Source: Cymbomonas tetramitiformis
Taxonomy: Eukaryota > Chlorophyta > Pyramimonadophyceae > Pyramimonadales > Pyramimonadaceae
Assembly: GCA_001247695.2 (NCBI GenBank)
Contig: LGRX02035397.1
Span: 1 to 44,798 of the forward strand
DNA length: 44,798 nucleotides
Direction: 5' to 3'
Shown here in pieces: positions 1 through 10,547 of this stretch. Position 1 is the first letter of the stretch. Each line of letters opens with the position of its first letter. The position numbers and the translations under genes were made by a program. The notes below the pieces were generated by a model. That model saw only the letters and a list, made by a program, of their open reading frames with translations. It did not search any database and was not told where the DNA came from.

Positions 1-1612
1 CACCAGCTCCTTGACTCCTACCGCCCGTATCAACTGCAACCGCCGGTCGCGCCACCCGCTGGCCTGCCCCCCCCGCCTCGTAATCGTACCCACCCGTTCC
101 ACTGCCCTGATCGCTCGCTGTCCTCGTCGTCACCCCAGCCGCAGCCCCACCCACACCTACTATCCTGCCCCCTGCACCTGCTGGTGCCCCCCGTCCTCCG
201 GCGAACCCACCTACCAACGTCGACCTCGTTGTCCTGCTCATGCCAGCAATGCCCGGAGCGCCCACCGCCCCCGTGCAGGTCCATCCATCACCAGCCCCAC
301 TCGCACGCGCCCCCACCGCCCTGCTCACCGACCTAGCCGTCGCCTGGCTCACCAGCGTGCTCACCGCCCTATCGTTCGCTCTACTGTCCGCTCCACTGTT
401 CGCTTTATTGTTTGCTCTCGTTGTTCTCGTCGCGCCGCCGTCCCTGGTCGGCGTATCGTTGTTTTCATTAGTGGTAGTCATCATCATTAGTTTTATTGGA
501 AGGGTTTAAATTTGAGGTTGTGCCTTGCGGTAAAAGGGGCGTCGCCCACTCAGCTACGGTCCAACATGCATGCACTAGCGGCGCGGAGTAGAGTTGTTAT
601 CGGCTGAGACATGAACCCTCCCAAATACACCGATGAGCACTGCCATCGGCTGCCTGCCAAGAATGCCTGACCGGCGACCTACCGCGCTGCATTTTGGTGC
701 CCAGTTTCAAACATCGACCCTATCCACACCGTGCACGCGCCTGTTCCTGCAGCCCAGGCAACGGAACACCCACCCTTCCCAAAAGAAGATCCTTATCACA
801 TCCACACCTGCCCTAGAAGGCTACTGGGCTAGATAGATAGGCGTAGAGCTCCGGGGAGACGGAGAACTGGAGGTCCTAGTGCCAAGGTCACACAGGAAAA
901 CCCAGACAGGCAAGTTCCATCCAGTCGAACCACATGTGAGCCACCAAAAGGACGACCCACGTGGACAGGGCGCGCCAGACGTGCGCCACCCGCAACACTC
1001 AATCCCGGATAGACCAATGTAAGCACAGCCCTACCGGACGGAGATGCGGATCTACGATGCCGAGTTGCGTTGGCCCACCTTTGTTCAACATGCATGCCTG
1101 GGGACAGCACCTGACAACAACGGGACAGAGGCAAGCAACAAACGCTTCCGCCCTGCCCTTACGCATGTTCAACTCACCCGGCTCAAAGGACGCTGGGAGT
1201 GTCCATCCAGAGGGATCTCGTGGAGGACTTGCGCTTCCCCTATTGTGGTGGTGCAAAGCGCAGGCTCCATGCATGGTGGGAGATGGCTTGGGCGACTCAG
1301 AGGGCGGATGCAAACAAGCACTAGGGACATAGTAATGACAGTGCGCAAGCAACGAGGTTGCAAAGGCGCTTGAGTGGCTCAGCGAGGCTTAGGGGTCCTA
1401 TTTCTCACGACAGAGCTCCACAAATTCAAGATGAAGGTGACGAATTGTGTGCTGAATCTTCAGATCCCTCCTAGCTAGCATGGGTACGTAGTGCACCTGA
1501 TCTTTGGCAGAGGGATTGATTACCAAATACATCGGTCCAAGAATAAGTAAGCACCCACCCACCCACACACAATCATATGGTTAAATCAGTATATATATTC
1601 CATTTTGTTTAA
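1..1612. other. Left flank, no supported gene
   Basis: Bases 1-480 are rich in C and CT, with loosely repeated cccaccgcc/ctcacc runs. They keep several frames open by composition alone, and the translations are Pro/Arg/Ser/Leu-rich with no family signature. 500-1350 likewise has overlapping open frames on both strands and no recognisable domain. A short CACC/CACA tract lies at about 1553-1572, just outside the DIRS element. I see no RNA gene or clear promoter here. Confidence 0.5.
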
Positions 1613-1784
1613 ATTGGAGTGCAACGGAATTTTAGTGGTTTCAGACTTAAGGTATCCGTGACTCCTGCTGCAGCAGACCTGATGATGACAGTGACACATG
1701 TAGCATGTAGCTCCGTGACTCAGAACAGGAGGTTACAAAAGCCACGAACCGACACGACTGTTCAGCTCTGTTCCTTTTGCTCTT
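1613..1784 (+). repeat. Split direct repeat A1 of the DIRS/PAT element
   Basis: This 172-bp block starts attggagtgcaacgg and ends ttttgctctt. It recurs at 6369-6540 with a single visible difference (gtgactcag here, gtaactcag there). It marks the left end of the element. Confidence 0.93.
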
Positions 1785-1997
1785 GCAAACAGGAACTTCA
1801 CGGGTATTTCTTACCCTGTGAGGCACACTGCAAATCTGATTTTGTAACTTTCAATCACCTGTTTCACCTGTAAACAGTAGAGTAGGTTGTGACTTAACCA
1901 CTAAGCTGTACGACAGCGATCGACAGCAACGAGAGCTGTTCAGAAAGAGAAAAACCACCCGACTCAGTAGTTTTAGTTTTCCTTCTAGTTCTCATCA

Positions 1998-2984
1998 ATG
2001 AAGGGTGACGGATTAGACAACAAGAATTTCCCACCCCTCCCTCGGAAATCTGTCCCTCCCGGACAAGATCCTCCTTCTCCCTCTCCTCCTCCAGGACAGG
2101 AGGACTTGCTGAAGGCCATCCTTGGCCTTCAGCAACAGCAGGCAGAAAATCAACGGCTGTTTCAGGAGCAGCTCTTGCACCAGTCTGTCATCAACGAGCA
2201 CCTGGAGGCTCAAATCAGTGCTGCTACTGCTAAACCTGGGACAACGGACCTTAGCAGCGCAGCAGGATCTGCTGAGCAACTTTTGGAACGCCGTAGCAAG
2301 CTGGCCTACGTTCCAGAGGCAGAGATCAACCCCTTTCCACGGAGGCCAAGGACTTTGACCTTGCGGATGCCGCAGTTCTACGACCTGCACGGAAACAAAA
2401 CGTACGATGCGTTAGCAAAGAAATCTAACTCCTCGATGAAGTACGAGTGTCTCGTCCTCGGACCAGCACTCGCGTACCTGCATGATGCTGTCGTTGCCGG
2501 AAACAGTGCTCTTGACAGCGCTGGGGACGGCAACGAAACCCTTGACTCCCTGCAGGGACGTCTCCATGAGTTAACCAACTGAATCCAAGGTGTGTACTAG
2601 TTATTGTGCAACCGTTGGACGATGTTGGAGCTCCGTGCACAACTGGAGATGGACCCCTCTTCGTCACACCGTGGAGGCGCGGAGGCGCTGCGTGCGAAGC
2701 TGCAATTGGTGGAAGATCGCGTGTACCAGGCCGCAGACGGTGTGGTAGCGGACGCAGTGTTGCAGCAGTGGCTGAACGACTTCGACAAACAAAAGGGAAG
2801 AGCTTTGATGAACACGACAGCGAAGCAGGCAGCGAACGCGGAAGCGGGATCAGCTCCACGCTGGAAGCCACGTGATGATGTCAAGAAGACCAACAAGAAG
2901 TACGACAACAAGCACAACGACAAGAAGCCTACTGGAGGAAAAGGCAAAGGTGGCCGGGGCGGCAAGCCCGCGGCCGATGATTAA
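1998..2984 (+). pseudogene. Gag-like ORF of the DIRS element, two stops
   Basis: The frame opens at ATG 1998 and runs to TAA 2982-2984. It is broken by TGA at 2580-2582 and TAG at 2598-2600, and the same frame continues on both sides. The N-terminus is Pro-rich (PPSPSPPPGQ), followed by a Gln-rich, probably coiled segment (ILGLQQQQAENQRLFQEQLL). The middle has the helical pattern found upstream of RT in DIRS elements. The C-terminus is strongly basic and Gly/Lys-rich (KGKGGRGGKP), which fits nucleic-acid binding. I see no CCHC knuckle. The stop overlaps the next start as TAATG, suggesting reinitiation. The role as structural nucleocapsid protein is inferred from position and composition. Confidence 0.7.
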
Positions 2985-5042
2985 TGTGCTTGGGACAACT
3001 CCGGCCAACGCAACTGCCCTCTCCGGGCGTTGGTCGGAGCAGCCTCACCGTGCAGCAACAAGTGAGGCAGCGGAGGGGAGCCTGGCGCGCGGCGGGCGCC
3101 AGTTCAGAGGTGATGCACTGGATCACGGAAGGCTGCAAACTGAGGTGGAGGACGGGTCCTCCACCGGCGTTTGATCACGGGGTGTCCTTACGGGATGCTT
3201 CGCTTCAGCAGCAGCAGTGGTTGGACGAGGAGAAGCACAGACTGCTGGAGAACGGTGCATGGGCGAGAGCAACGAAAAGATCTCGCGTGTCTCGCGCGTT
3301 CCTGGTGCCGAAGCCGGGTACGAACAAGTGGAGATTGGTGGTGGACTTTCGTTGGTTGAACCAGTGGTGCCTGAAGAGCAAGATGAGGATGGAGACACTG
3401 AAGAAGCCTCGCAGGCTTGCGAAGCCGAACGACTGGTGCTTCAGCTTCGACTTGCAAGACGGCTTTCACGCACTGGGGATTCATCAAGACTTTCAGAAGT
3501 TCATGCAGTTCGACATCCAGGGGGAGTTATTCCAGTGCGCAGCGGTGCCGTTCGGATAGAGCGATGCTCCTCGGGTGTTCTTCAAGTTCGTACGCGGTGG
3601 AGGCGTTGCGTTCTCCACAAGCAGCAGAGGATCGCAGAGCTGTACGACGACTGCGGGACGGTTCAGCAGTACGACAGCGATGGTCGGTACGACGCAGAGC
3701 TGGATGCGCTGGCAGGAACGCGAACAAGCACAGCGGGATGCGGGTGCTGCCGTACATGGACGACTTCTTGGTGCTAGTAGACTCCTTCGAGGACGGTTTG
3801 ATGCAGCGAGAGCGAGTACGGCGTGTGCTAAATCGCCTGGGTTTGCTGCGCAACGAGAAGAAGGGCCAGTGTGATCCGGTGCAGGTCATCGAGCACCTTG
3901 GTCTGGAGGTGGATTTGAAACACGGTCAGTTCCCTGTGACAGATCAGCGTGTACGAAAACTTCACGTCAGAGCGAAGGAGATTTTATGCGACGCAGCGAG
4001 AAATCGCAGGTGGATCCCAGCGAGGAAACTGGCAGCTTTCACAGGGCTGTGTCAGTCGGTGTACCTCGCCGTACCTGCAGCGAGACTCTACCTGAGAGAG
4101 CTGTATTTCGTGCTGGCGGAGAAGCGCAGCTGGGGAGCGAAGGTGAAGATCTTGTGTGCAGCAAAGGTGGACCTGGAGTGGTGGTCGAGACTGCCTGCGA
4201 TGAGCAAGTGGAATGGCCGCAAGATATGGCGGTCTCCGACAAGAGTGAAGCTTCACACAGACTCATCGATGATGGCGTGGGGTGGCGTGCTCAACCTCGA
4301 ACACGCAGCGAGAGGTTTTTGGTGGGACGAGATGCGGGAGTGGCACATCACGCACCTGGAGCTAGAGGCCGTTTTCAAGACCGTGCAGGCTTTCTTGAGG
4401 GAGCTCGAGGGCAAGGTCGTACGGCTTTACTGCGACAACCAGGCGGTGGTGGCCATGCTTTCTCACTTCACGTCGAGAAACCCGGACTTGATGAAGAGGA
4501 TGCGCAAGCTGTGGTCGCTCCTCGACCTTCACGACATCGAGTTGCAAGCTCGGTACATTCGCAGCGAGGCCAACGTGTGGGCCGACAACCTTTCTCGCTG
4601 CGAGGACTTGGACGATTGGAGACTCAACCGCAGCTGGTTCGAGTGGGCCAACGAGCAGTGGGGCCCCTTCACGGTGGATCGCTTCGCTTCGGAAATATCG
4701 GCTCAGCTACCACGTTACTACACAGCTTGGAAAGACCCGCAGTGCGAGGGTGTGGACTCACTGCCGTACGACTGGCGGGGAGAGAACAATTGGGCGAACC
4801 CCCCGTGGGCGCTGCTGGACCAGGTGGCTCACAAGCTGCGGGAGGAGGAGGCTGCTGCGACAGTGGCAGCTCCGTACTGGCCAGGTCAATCCTGGTTCCG
4901 CGAGCTGGAAGCTCTGGCGACAGAGGTGGTGATCATGCCGAGACGCAGAGACCTATTCACTCCGAGCAGGCTTGGAGGGTCCGAGCTTCTAGGGCCCTCC
5001 AGTTGGGACGCCGTGATGTTTTTCATCCATGGAGGACGATGA
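2984..5042 (+). pseudogene. Reverse transcriptase-RNase H of the DIRS element, broken
   Basis: ATG 2984 overlaps the gag stop. RT motifs occur in order: RAFLVPKPGTNKWRLVVDFR, then SFDLQDGFHALGIH with a catalytic Asp, then AAVPFG, then PYMDDFLVLVD at 3748-3780 (YMDD at 3753-3764). RNase H follows with its acidic residues in KLHTDSS, HLELEAVF, LYCDNQAVV and EANVWADNLSR. The last about 120 residues contain VDRFAS and NNWANPPW, the C-terminal domain common in DIRS/Ngaro Pol that resembles the Dam-like methyltransferase domain of DIRS1. Two lesions are visible. TAG at 3557-3559 falls where PFG is normally followed by Trp or Leu. A frameshift near 3598 moves the reading from the 2984 frame to the frame that ends at 5042. 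The 3' end overlaps the recombinase start by 14 bases. Confidence 0.9.
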
Positions 5043-6282
5043 CAAGTTCTACCCGGGTGTGGTGAAGAACTTCAATGACGACGGTACAGCTCACGTGGTG
5101 TACGACGATGGTGATGAGGAGACCTTGAACTTATCGGAGGAGAAGTTCAACATCCTGCTCTGTGAAGGCGTGAACGAGCAGAACAAGGAGCGCGGAGGCG
5201 ACTACAAAGAGAACAAGCGCGGTGGCGAAACACAAAACTTCTTTATTCGTGCACTCTGTGAACGATGGAGGAGTGAGTTGGGTCAGTCGGATTACACTGA
5301 CCTAGCAATTCTGATGCAGCGATGGTCGCTGCTGGACTCTACTCTGGGTAACTACGGTCCCAAGGCGGAGAGGTTCGTGATATTTTGTGTACAGCGGCAG
5401 CGACAATGGTTGCCAGTGACAGAGGCGACAGTGCTGTTGTACGTGGCCTCTCTACTTGACTAAGGCAACATCAGATCGACCTCGGTACAGCCCTACCTTT
5501 CAGCAATCAACAACTACCACGAGGATTTGGGCTTTACCGGACCAGCAAAGGGTCGTGCTGTGACTCGAGCTGTGAGGGGAATGGCCACGATCCAGGAGGA
5601 GGCTGTGAATGAGGAGGACATTGCAACTCAGAGAACTTGGCTGCCTGCACGACACGTACGACGAGTACACGAGGCAGCCTTAAGGTTGTCACCAGGGTCT
5701 TCAGCAGACCTTGCCTTACTTCGAGCCATGACCTACGTGGTGATGGCCTTTGTGACTTTTGGTAGACCGGACACAGGGACATCCTTGTCCCGTCTGCACG
5801 TACAGAGTGATGACGAAGGACTTTCTGTGGTGCTCCTTCGAGAAAAAGGCCGCCGACATCACCTGGTGAAGAGGCGCCTTTTCATTCCCTGGAAGGGAGT
5901 GCCTCTGCTGAGAGACTTGGTCTCACATTGGGAGACACATCGAGACGCAGCTTGGAGCAGATCTTCGAAGACACAGCCTAATGGTTACTGGCTGCTACCG
6001 GAAGACCCGAAGAACTACAAGGCTTCAGTTGCAAATGACTGGATTGCTTCAGCTCTCAGTGAGCTGGACTGCAGACCTCCGGAAGGTGGTCATTTTTCTG
6101 CACACAGTACCCGGAAGGGAGCTACAACGTGTGCTCGAGCTGTGGGTGTGATGATGGAGAAAGTGTGCTTCTTCGGAGGCTGGTCTCGGCAATCTTCAGC
6201 AGTGCAGCACTACATCGACCCAACGGCTGTGAGGGACCCGGACATGGATTACTACTTTGCTTGGTTAACGTGTTCACAGTGA
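5029..6282 (+). pseudogene. Tyrosine recombinase with N-terminal Tudor-like module, one stop
   Basis: The frame starts at ATG 5029, inside the end of the RT gene, and is continuous to 6282 except for TAA at 5461-5463. That stop sits between VASLLD and the typical helix SVQPYLSAINNYHEDLG, and a Gln codon is the likely ancestor. The C-terminal part shows the tyrosine-recombinase set: Arg in the FGRPDTGTSLSRL helix, a Lys in LREKGRRHHL, HSTR (H-x-x-R), and the nucleophile Tyr in QHYIDPT near 6210. The first about 45 residues (KFYPGVVKNFNDDG, then VVYDDGDEETLNL) match the Tudor/Agenet-like fold pattern of chromatin readers. The enzyme would join the circular cDNA to the genome. The reader function of the N-terminus is an inference. 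Confidence 0.88.
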
Positions 6283-6332
6283 CAGATTTTCAGCAGATCT
6301 TGTGTGCCTCACTTAGATAATCTTTGGTACAT

Positions 6333-6362
6333 GGCAAATGAGGATCCGGGCAAAAGAGAAAT
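6333..6362 (+). repeat. Split direct repeat B1
   Basis: This 30-bp block (ggcaaatgaggatccg...agagaaat) lies directly before A2. It recurs after A2 at 6704-6733 with two differences. Confidence 0.88.
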
Positions 6363-6368
6363 GTTTAG

Positions 6369-6540
6369 ATTGGAGTGCAACGGAATTTTAGTGGTTTCAG
6401 ACTTAAGGTATCCGTGACTCCTGCTGCAGCAGACCTGATGATGACAGTGACACATGTAGCATGTAGCTCCGTAACTCAGAACAGGAGGTTACAAAAGCCA
6501 CGAACCGACACGACTGTTCAGCTCTGTTCCTTTTGCTCTT
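6369..6540 (+). repeat. Split direct repeat A2
   Basis: Second copy of the 172-bp A repeat, located between B1 and B2 as in PAT elements. It differs from A1 at one base, a G/A transition. Confidence 0.93.
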
Positions 6541-6703
6541 CCCGCCGCTCCCAGACCCAGAAACTCTTTTCCTTTTGGTGACTTGCTTAGACAGTCTGGA
6601 CATTTCATCAAAACTCTGAATTTAGAAAGCATGTAAAAAGCACAAATGCATTTTAAACACTTTACAAAATCATTTAATGAAATTTAACGCAGTGCCTGCC
6701 TTT

Positions 6704-6733
6704 GGCAAATGCGGATCCGAGCAAAAGAGAAAT
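6704..6733 (+). repeat. Split direct repeat B2, right end of the DIRS element
   Basis: The 30-bp partner of B1 (ggcaaatgcggatccgagca...). It marks the right terminus. The 163 bp between A2 and B2 carry no ORF. Confidence 0.86.
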
Positions 6734-6910
6734 ATTATTTAGCATTGTTGATGAGTGGTAAACAACAACCATCCAATTTAAACCTCAATCATTGCTCTGC
6801 AATTTGAATGGCGTATCATTTGCACATTAATTATGCGCAAGGCACGCACAATACCTGCGAGACTAATCATCAGTGATAGTACTACTGATGGGGTTGACTG
6901 CCGTCCACAG

Positions 6911-7057
6911 GCAGAAGGAGCCACACCAATCATGCAGGCAGGGAGGGGTGGCTCAATTTTCATATCCTCCGAGAATGGCATAAATCTGAGGATGATCGAT
7001 ACAGCACTGATCTATAACAAGGCGCGCCAAGGAGGGGGCCTCTTCTTCGATATTGAG
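6911..7057 (+). CDS. Host gene exon: beta-helix-like segment
   Basis: This is the first recognised exon of the large plus-strand membrane-protein gene. It has an acceptor ccgtccacag before 6911 and a donor gag|gtgtgc after 7057, giving 147 bp in phase 0 at both ends. The peptide GRGGSIFISSENGINLRMI and NKARQGGGLFFD shows the Gly-Gly-aromatic turns and N-x-A stacking of parallel beta-helix (pectin-lyase-like / polymorphic outer-membrane-like) repeats. Earlier exons are probable but not seen; the DIRS element lies just upstream. The exact exon ends are predicted from splice signals only. Confidence 0.6.
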
Positions 7058-7979
7058 GTGTGCAATAAACCTTAAATTGACCTTGTCATTGTTCTCACAG
7101 TAATTCATTAGTTAGGTGTATGCAGTCACACTGCATGAATTCTGCATTCACTCACCGTGAGGTTTTTCTGACCACTAGGAATGCCTGATGCCACCGATGG
7201 TCACGCTGATATGCTATGCTACTGATCAGAAATCAATGCCACTCATCCAAGCACTCCTAGTTGGCATGCTCTGGCTCCCTTCATTGGTTGCTGATCTTTG
7301 CGGCGTGGATAGAAAATGTGTTGTGTTGATGTCTTTTCAATCTTCCCTTACAAATATACGTTGTATATTTTTAAGTTCCACTATTGTGTGGGTTTGTTCT
7401 ATTTCCTGGATCATGCAGTGCACGGGAAATTTGTCTCTCTATGTTATACCAGTCTGCTATCAATTGTATCAAATGCTCGAGTCTTGATCAAAATGTAATC
7501 ATTTGCCTACCTCTGGGGTAGCATTTCGACGCAGTTGCAATTATCGCGTGTGCTACTGATTAAGTCAATCACATTCATTTGCAGTGCTCTCGTTTTGTGT
7601 CACATTGTTTGTCTTTATTTCTGCACTGTGCATACTCTCACTCGTCACAGTACTCAAGATTGCCTTCAATGTGCCGAAGATCTATATATATATATATATA
7701 TATACGTGTCGTTTGTGTGATATCCTCATTTGCATGATACTCTTTGCAATACCAATAAATAAAAAGATTACAAAGGGGAATGAGAATCTGCAATCTGTAG
7801 CCTAGATTAGCGCTCTAGCAGATACCGGAACTCCATTTTGTTATGCGACTAATACTTACCGCCTAACGGTCGCCTAATGGTCACCTAAAAATCCGAATAT
7901 ATCCACAACTGCACTATCCAAGAAATATCAGTTGTGCCGGTGGAAAGTTTGATAGTTGATGTGGCGTGTTGTGGTACAG
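7058..7979 (+). other. Intron with TA microsatellite
   Basis: No open frame with family resemblance occurs between the two exons. A TA dinucleotide run of about 23 bp lies at 7682-7704. The stretch is AT-rich, as expected of an intron. Confidence 0.5.
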
Positions 7980-8180
7980 GGCGAAGAGTCATCATTCGCG
8001 TTTGAAAGAGTGCAATTTGTTGGAAACGCGGTTGTTGATGCTGGGAGCTGCGTTTACCAGATGTACTCGGAATCAATGACATTGTTTGCATGCGCTAACT
8101 GTACCTGCAGCGGCGATGTCGCCACAAGCGTCCAGACCTACTATATCCAACAGTATATCAATAATGCCTGGGTGGAAGTC
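7980..8180 (+). CDS. Host gene exon: second beta-helix-like segment
   Basis: The acceptor gtggtacag precedes 7980 and the frame is in phase with the previous exon. The peptide reads GEESSFAFERVQFVGNAVVD, then GSCVYQMYS and CANCTCSGD. The F-x-x-V-x-F-x-x-N turns and the Cys pairs fit the same solenoid. The 3' end is uncertain: candidate donors are CAACA|GTATAT near 8152 and GTCA|GTACCG near 8180, and I give the outer one. It is joined to its neighbours by frame and family pattern only. Confidence 0.5.
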
Positions 8181-8484
8181 AGTACCGTCCCCACATTTTT
8201 CACCTTGTTGATCCGTCTTATGTAGGCTTTGACTTTTGTATTGATGAACTAGGAGGAGCACAACAATCATGCATTCGCAGGTGCCCATGGTATGAATATA
8301 TGCATGATTGTTTCGTGCTAGCTGCCAGAAATGAGTTTTGTTTTGCTATGCATGCCTTCATGTTCGTTACTTCATATTGCGCGTCATTTCCTCATCGCCA
8401 CTTGATCGCTAGTGCGTATAACTGCCTGCCCCATACCGAATTCTATCTGATGCGTGGCTTTGTCCCATTGCAATTTTGACGCAG

Positions 8485-8568
8485 GTCACATCACTCGTCT
8501 CATCGTCCCAAGAAGCCATGCCTGTTCACCGCTATATTGCTGTTGACGTCTATGGCACCATCATCAAG
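8485..8568 (+). CDS. Host gene exon: short beta-strand segment
   Basis: An 84-bp exon, phase 0 at both ends, with acceptor tttgacgcag before 8485 and donor atcaag|gtacaa after 8568. The peptide VTSLVSSSQEAMPVHRYIAV followed by DVYGTIIK has the (P)xxIAVxDxYG pattern of Ig/filamin-like segments that follow beta-helix repeats in large algal surface proteins. It is short, so the call rests on splice sites, phase and position. Confidence 0.5.
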
Positions 8569-8858
8569 GTACAATCAAACACACAAATTCAAGATCAACA
8601 AACAGTAGAGTCAAAGCATGATGAGCTCCACCCTCAGCTTTCGTACTGTAGCAAAGGGATCGGTAGAGAGTTGATGTTCACTAATGTAATATCTCCATCC
8701 GGCATACCGTGCTAGTTATCTCCATCATGACAATAATGTACCTGAAGGCTAGGCGCATTGTAGTCGGCTTGAGTATGCACAGGCATCTGGTACCACCAGG
8801 AATCAATATTCACTCCTGGTTGGCTTGCGTCATGCAAACAGAACACATAATAAGATGA

Positions 8859-9721
8859 AGGGTGCGCCTATCCAACCCCCGCTAGATAGGTACATGTCAT
8901 ACCTGTTGTCCTCTTTTCCACTCCGTCATCGCGCTTTTACGTTTCGTTTCTGTTCAGACGAACATGATACTCCTCAAGTACAGGAGGAGGAATGCAACTT
9001 CTGCTGTGTTTTGCCCCGGCCCGCTCATGTTGATGTTGATGTCGCTGTCGCCCGGCTGCGGCTGCTGTCTCTAGCGGTGAAATGCAAAAGTCAATGGGCA
9101 AAGTCAAGGGCCCTTGATGACTTTGACGGGCAAAGGCAAGGGCAAAGCCAAGGGAAAGGGTTTAGGATAGAGAAACTGAGGCGCGCCCCCTTGTGATTTA
9201 AATCACATTACATGAAGCAAGCTTATTTTTCAACGTTCGTAACTAACATAGGTATTTTCGCTAGGCGAATACCTTTCTTTCTTGACCCCAATCAGGTCAA
9301 TCAAGAGCTCAAAAGAAAGGTATTTGCCTAGCGAAAATACCTATTTCAGCTACGATCGTTGAAAAAAAGTTGTGCTTCATGTAATGTGATTTAAATCACA
9401 TGGGGGCGTGCCTCAGTTTCTCTATCCTAAACCCTTGCCCTTGCCCTTGCCTTTGCCATTGTCTTTGCCCTTGCCTTTGCCCTTGCCTTTGCCCACCACT
9501 TTGCGTTTCACCGCTAGAGACAGCCGCAGCCGAGCGACAGCGACATCGACACAAGCGGGAAGGGGGGTGGGGAAACGCAGCAGACGCTGCATTCCTCCTC
9601 CTGTCCTCGAGGAGTGTCACATTCGTCTAAACAGCAACGAAACGTAAAAGCGCGACAACGGATCAGAAAACAGGACAACAGGTATGCCATGTACCTAGCG
9701 GGGGTTGGATAGACGCACCCT
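8859..9721. mobile_element. 863-bp foldback (long inverted repeat) element
   Basis: Two arms of about 400 bp are near-perfect inverted copies around a centre near 9295. The ends are AGGGTGCGCCTATCCAACCC on the left and its inverse on the right. They are flanked by the duplication AGATGA at 8853-8858 and 9722-9727. The inner arms pair gtatttgcctagcgaaaata with its complement. It carries no transposase and sits in the intron between exons 8485-8568 and 10548-10754. Short frames within it are artefacts of the arms. A 100-bp solo arm occurs at 21608-21707. Family: MITE-like foldback of unknown transposase class; a 6-bp duplication alone does not settle it. Confidence 0.88.
9426..9495. repeat. Hexanucleotide-like tract in the right foldback arm
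   Basis: Repeats of ccttgc/cctttgcc occupy this stretch and are longer than the matching ggcaaagg tract in the left arm (about 9128-9162). The arms have therefore drifted in length here. Next to it is cctaaaccc, one and a half plant-type telomere repeats. Confidence 0.6.
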
Positions 9722-10547
9722 AGATGAACTGGCATGGCGCACATGCATGCCATGAAAGTAGCTTATCCTATGTTGCTTGAAATTTATGTGCACCGACGTG
9801 ATTATAGTCTCATAAAAACTGTATCGATATGACAATCCGAAAAAACTGGATTCCGAACCAAAAATGAGCTGTTTTGGGATAAGCTATCTTGCTGCCACCT
9901 TCCACACCTGCACACCACATACACGAAATCCGGCATGCGTCGGTGTACATACCCCCCGCTATACAATGACATCAACGCTGGTGCACACCCCATGAATCTA
10001 AGCGAATTCAGTCATACTCATGGGGGGCTTGTAACATGGGTACCTCAGTAGCTGAATTGTGCTGCAACGCTGCCATGGTGACCCTTACTGCCCCTGTAAA
10101 AACAACATCCCACACACATCCAAGTGGCGTAAAATTCCTTATTCACTCGACCACGCTCGTGTAGACATCCCAAGTTCATGATGCGACCATGTCGTGGCAA
10201 TACATGTAGCTGCAGCTGGCGATTTGTGGGGTACAACCATCTTCCCCAGGTGGACATAGGGAAGAATGTCACATCGGTATCTGCTCGAGGGCACATGAAA
10301 ATACAGAATAATGATGTGACTGATGATGACGTGGTCGTTATGTTATTGCATTAATAAGATTACTGGTTTACTAGCTTGCCCAACTACTTTGAGGAATCGG
10401 GGATAGCGGGTGCATGCATGGCGCTGCAGTCCACTTGCCTGTCAATATATTGGATCGCCTCAGATGGCAGAGCACTTGTACAATCATAACACCGTATAGG
10501 CTCGGGCAATGGTCTGAGTGGAAGTGGAGACCCTGTGATGCTTGCAG

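Larger units (their letters stand above)
1613..6733 (+). mobile_element. DIRS-order retrotransposon, PAT/Ngaro-like, full length, mutated
   Basis: The element has the split-direct-repeat layout of PAT-type elements: A1 (1613-1784), three ORFs, B1 (6333-6362), A2 (6369-6540), B2 (6704-6733). A1 and A2 are both 172 bp and I count one difference between them. B1 and B2 are 30 bp with two differences. Such repeats are the known signature of retrotransposons that integrate as circles through a tyrosine recombinase instead of a DDE integrase, and no target duplication is expected. The ORFs run gag-like, RT-RNase H, tyrosine recombinase, with short overlaps between them. Four in-frame stops and one frameshift make this copy non-coding as it stands. 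It lies just upstream of the first recognised exon of the host gene, possibly in one of its introns. Confidence 0.92.

Noticed and set aside
11..509. Overlapping open frames of 84-159 residues
   Set aside because: Open because of C-rich composition. Translations are Arg/Pro/Leu-rich without a motif, and both strands are equally open.
829..1373. Cluster of five overlapping frames on both strands
   Set aside because: No frame stands out by codon pattern or family, so there is no support for a gene.
2425..4547. Antisense ORFs within the DIRS genes
   Set aside because: Shadows of the GC-biased RT and gag frames, without motifs.
9396..9753. Frames of 74-79 residues inside the foldback arms
   Set aside because: They translate the CCTTGC tract and inverted arms. 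Equal frames on both strands follow from the palindrome.
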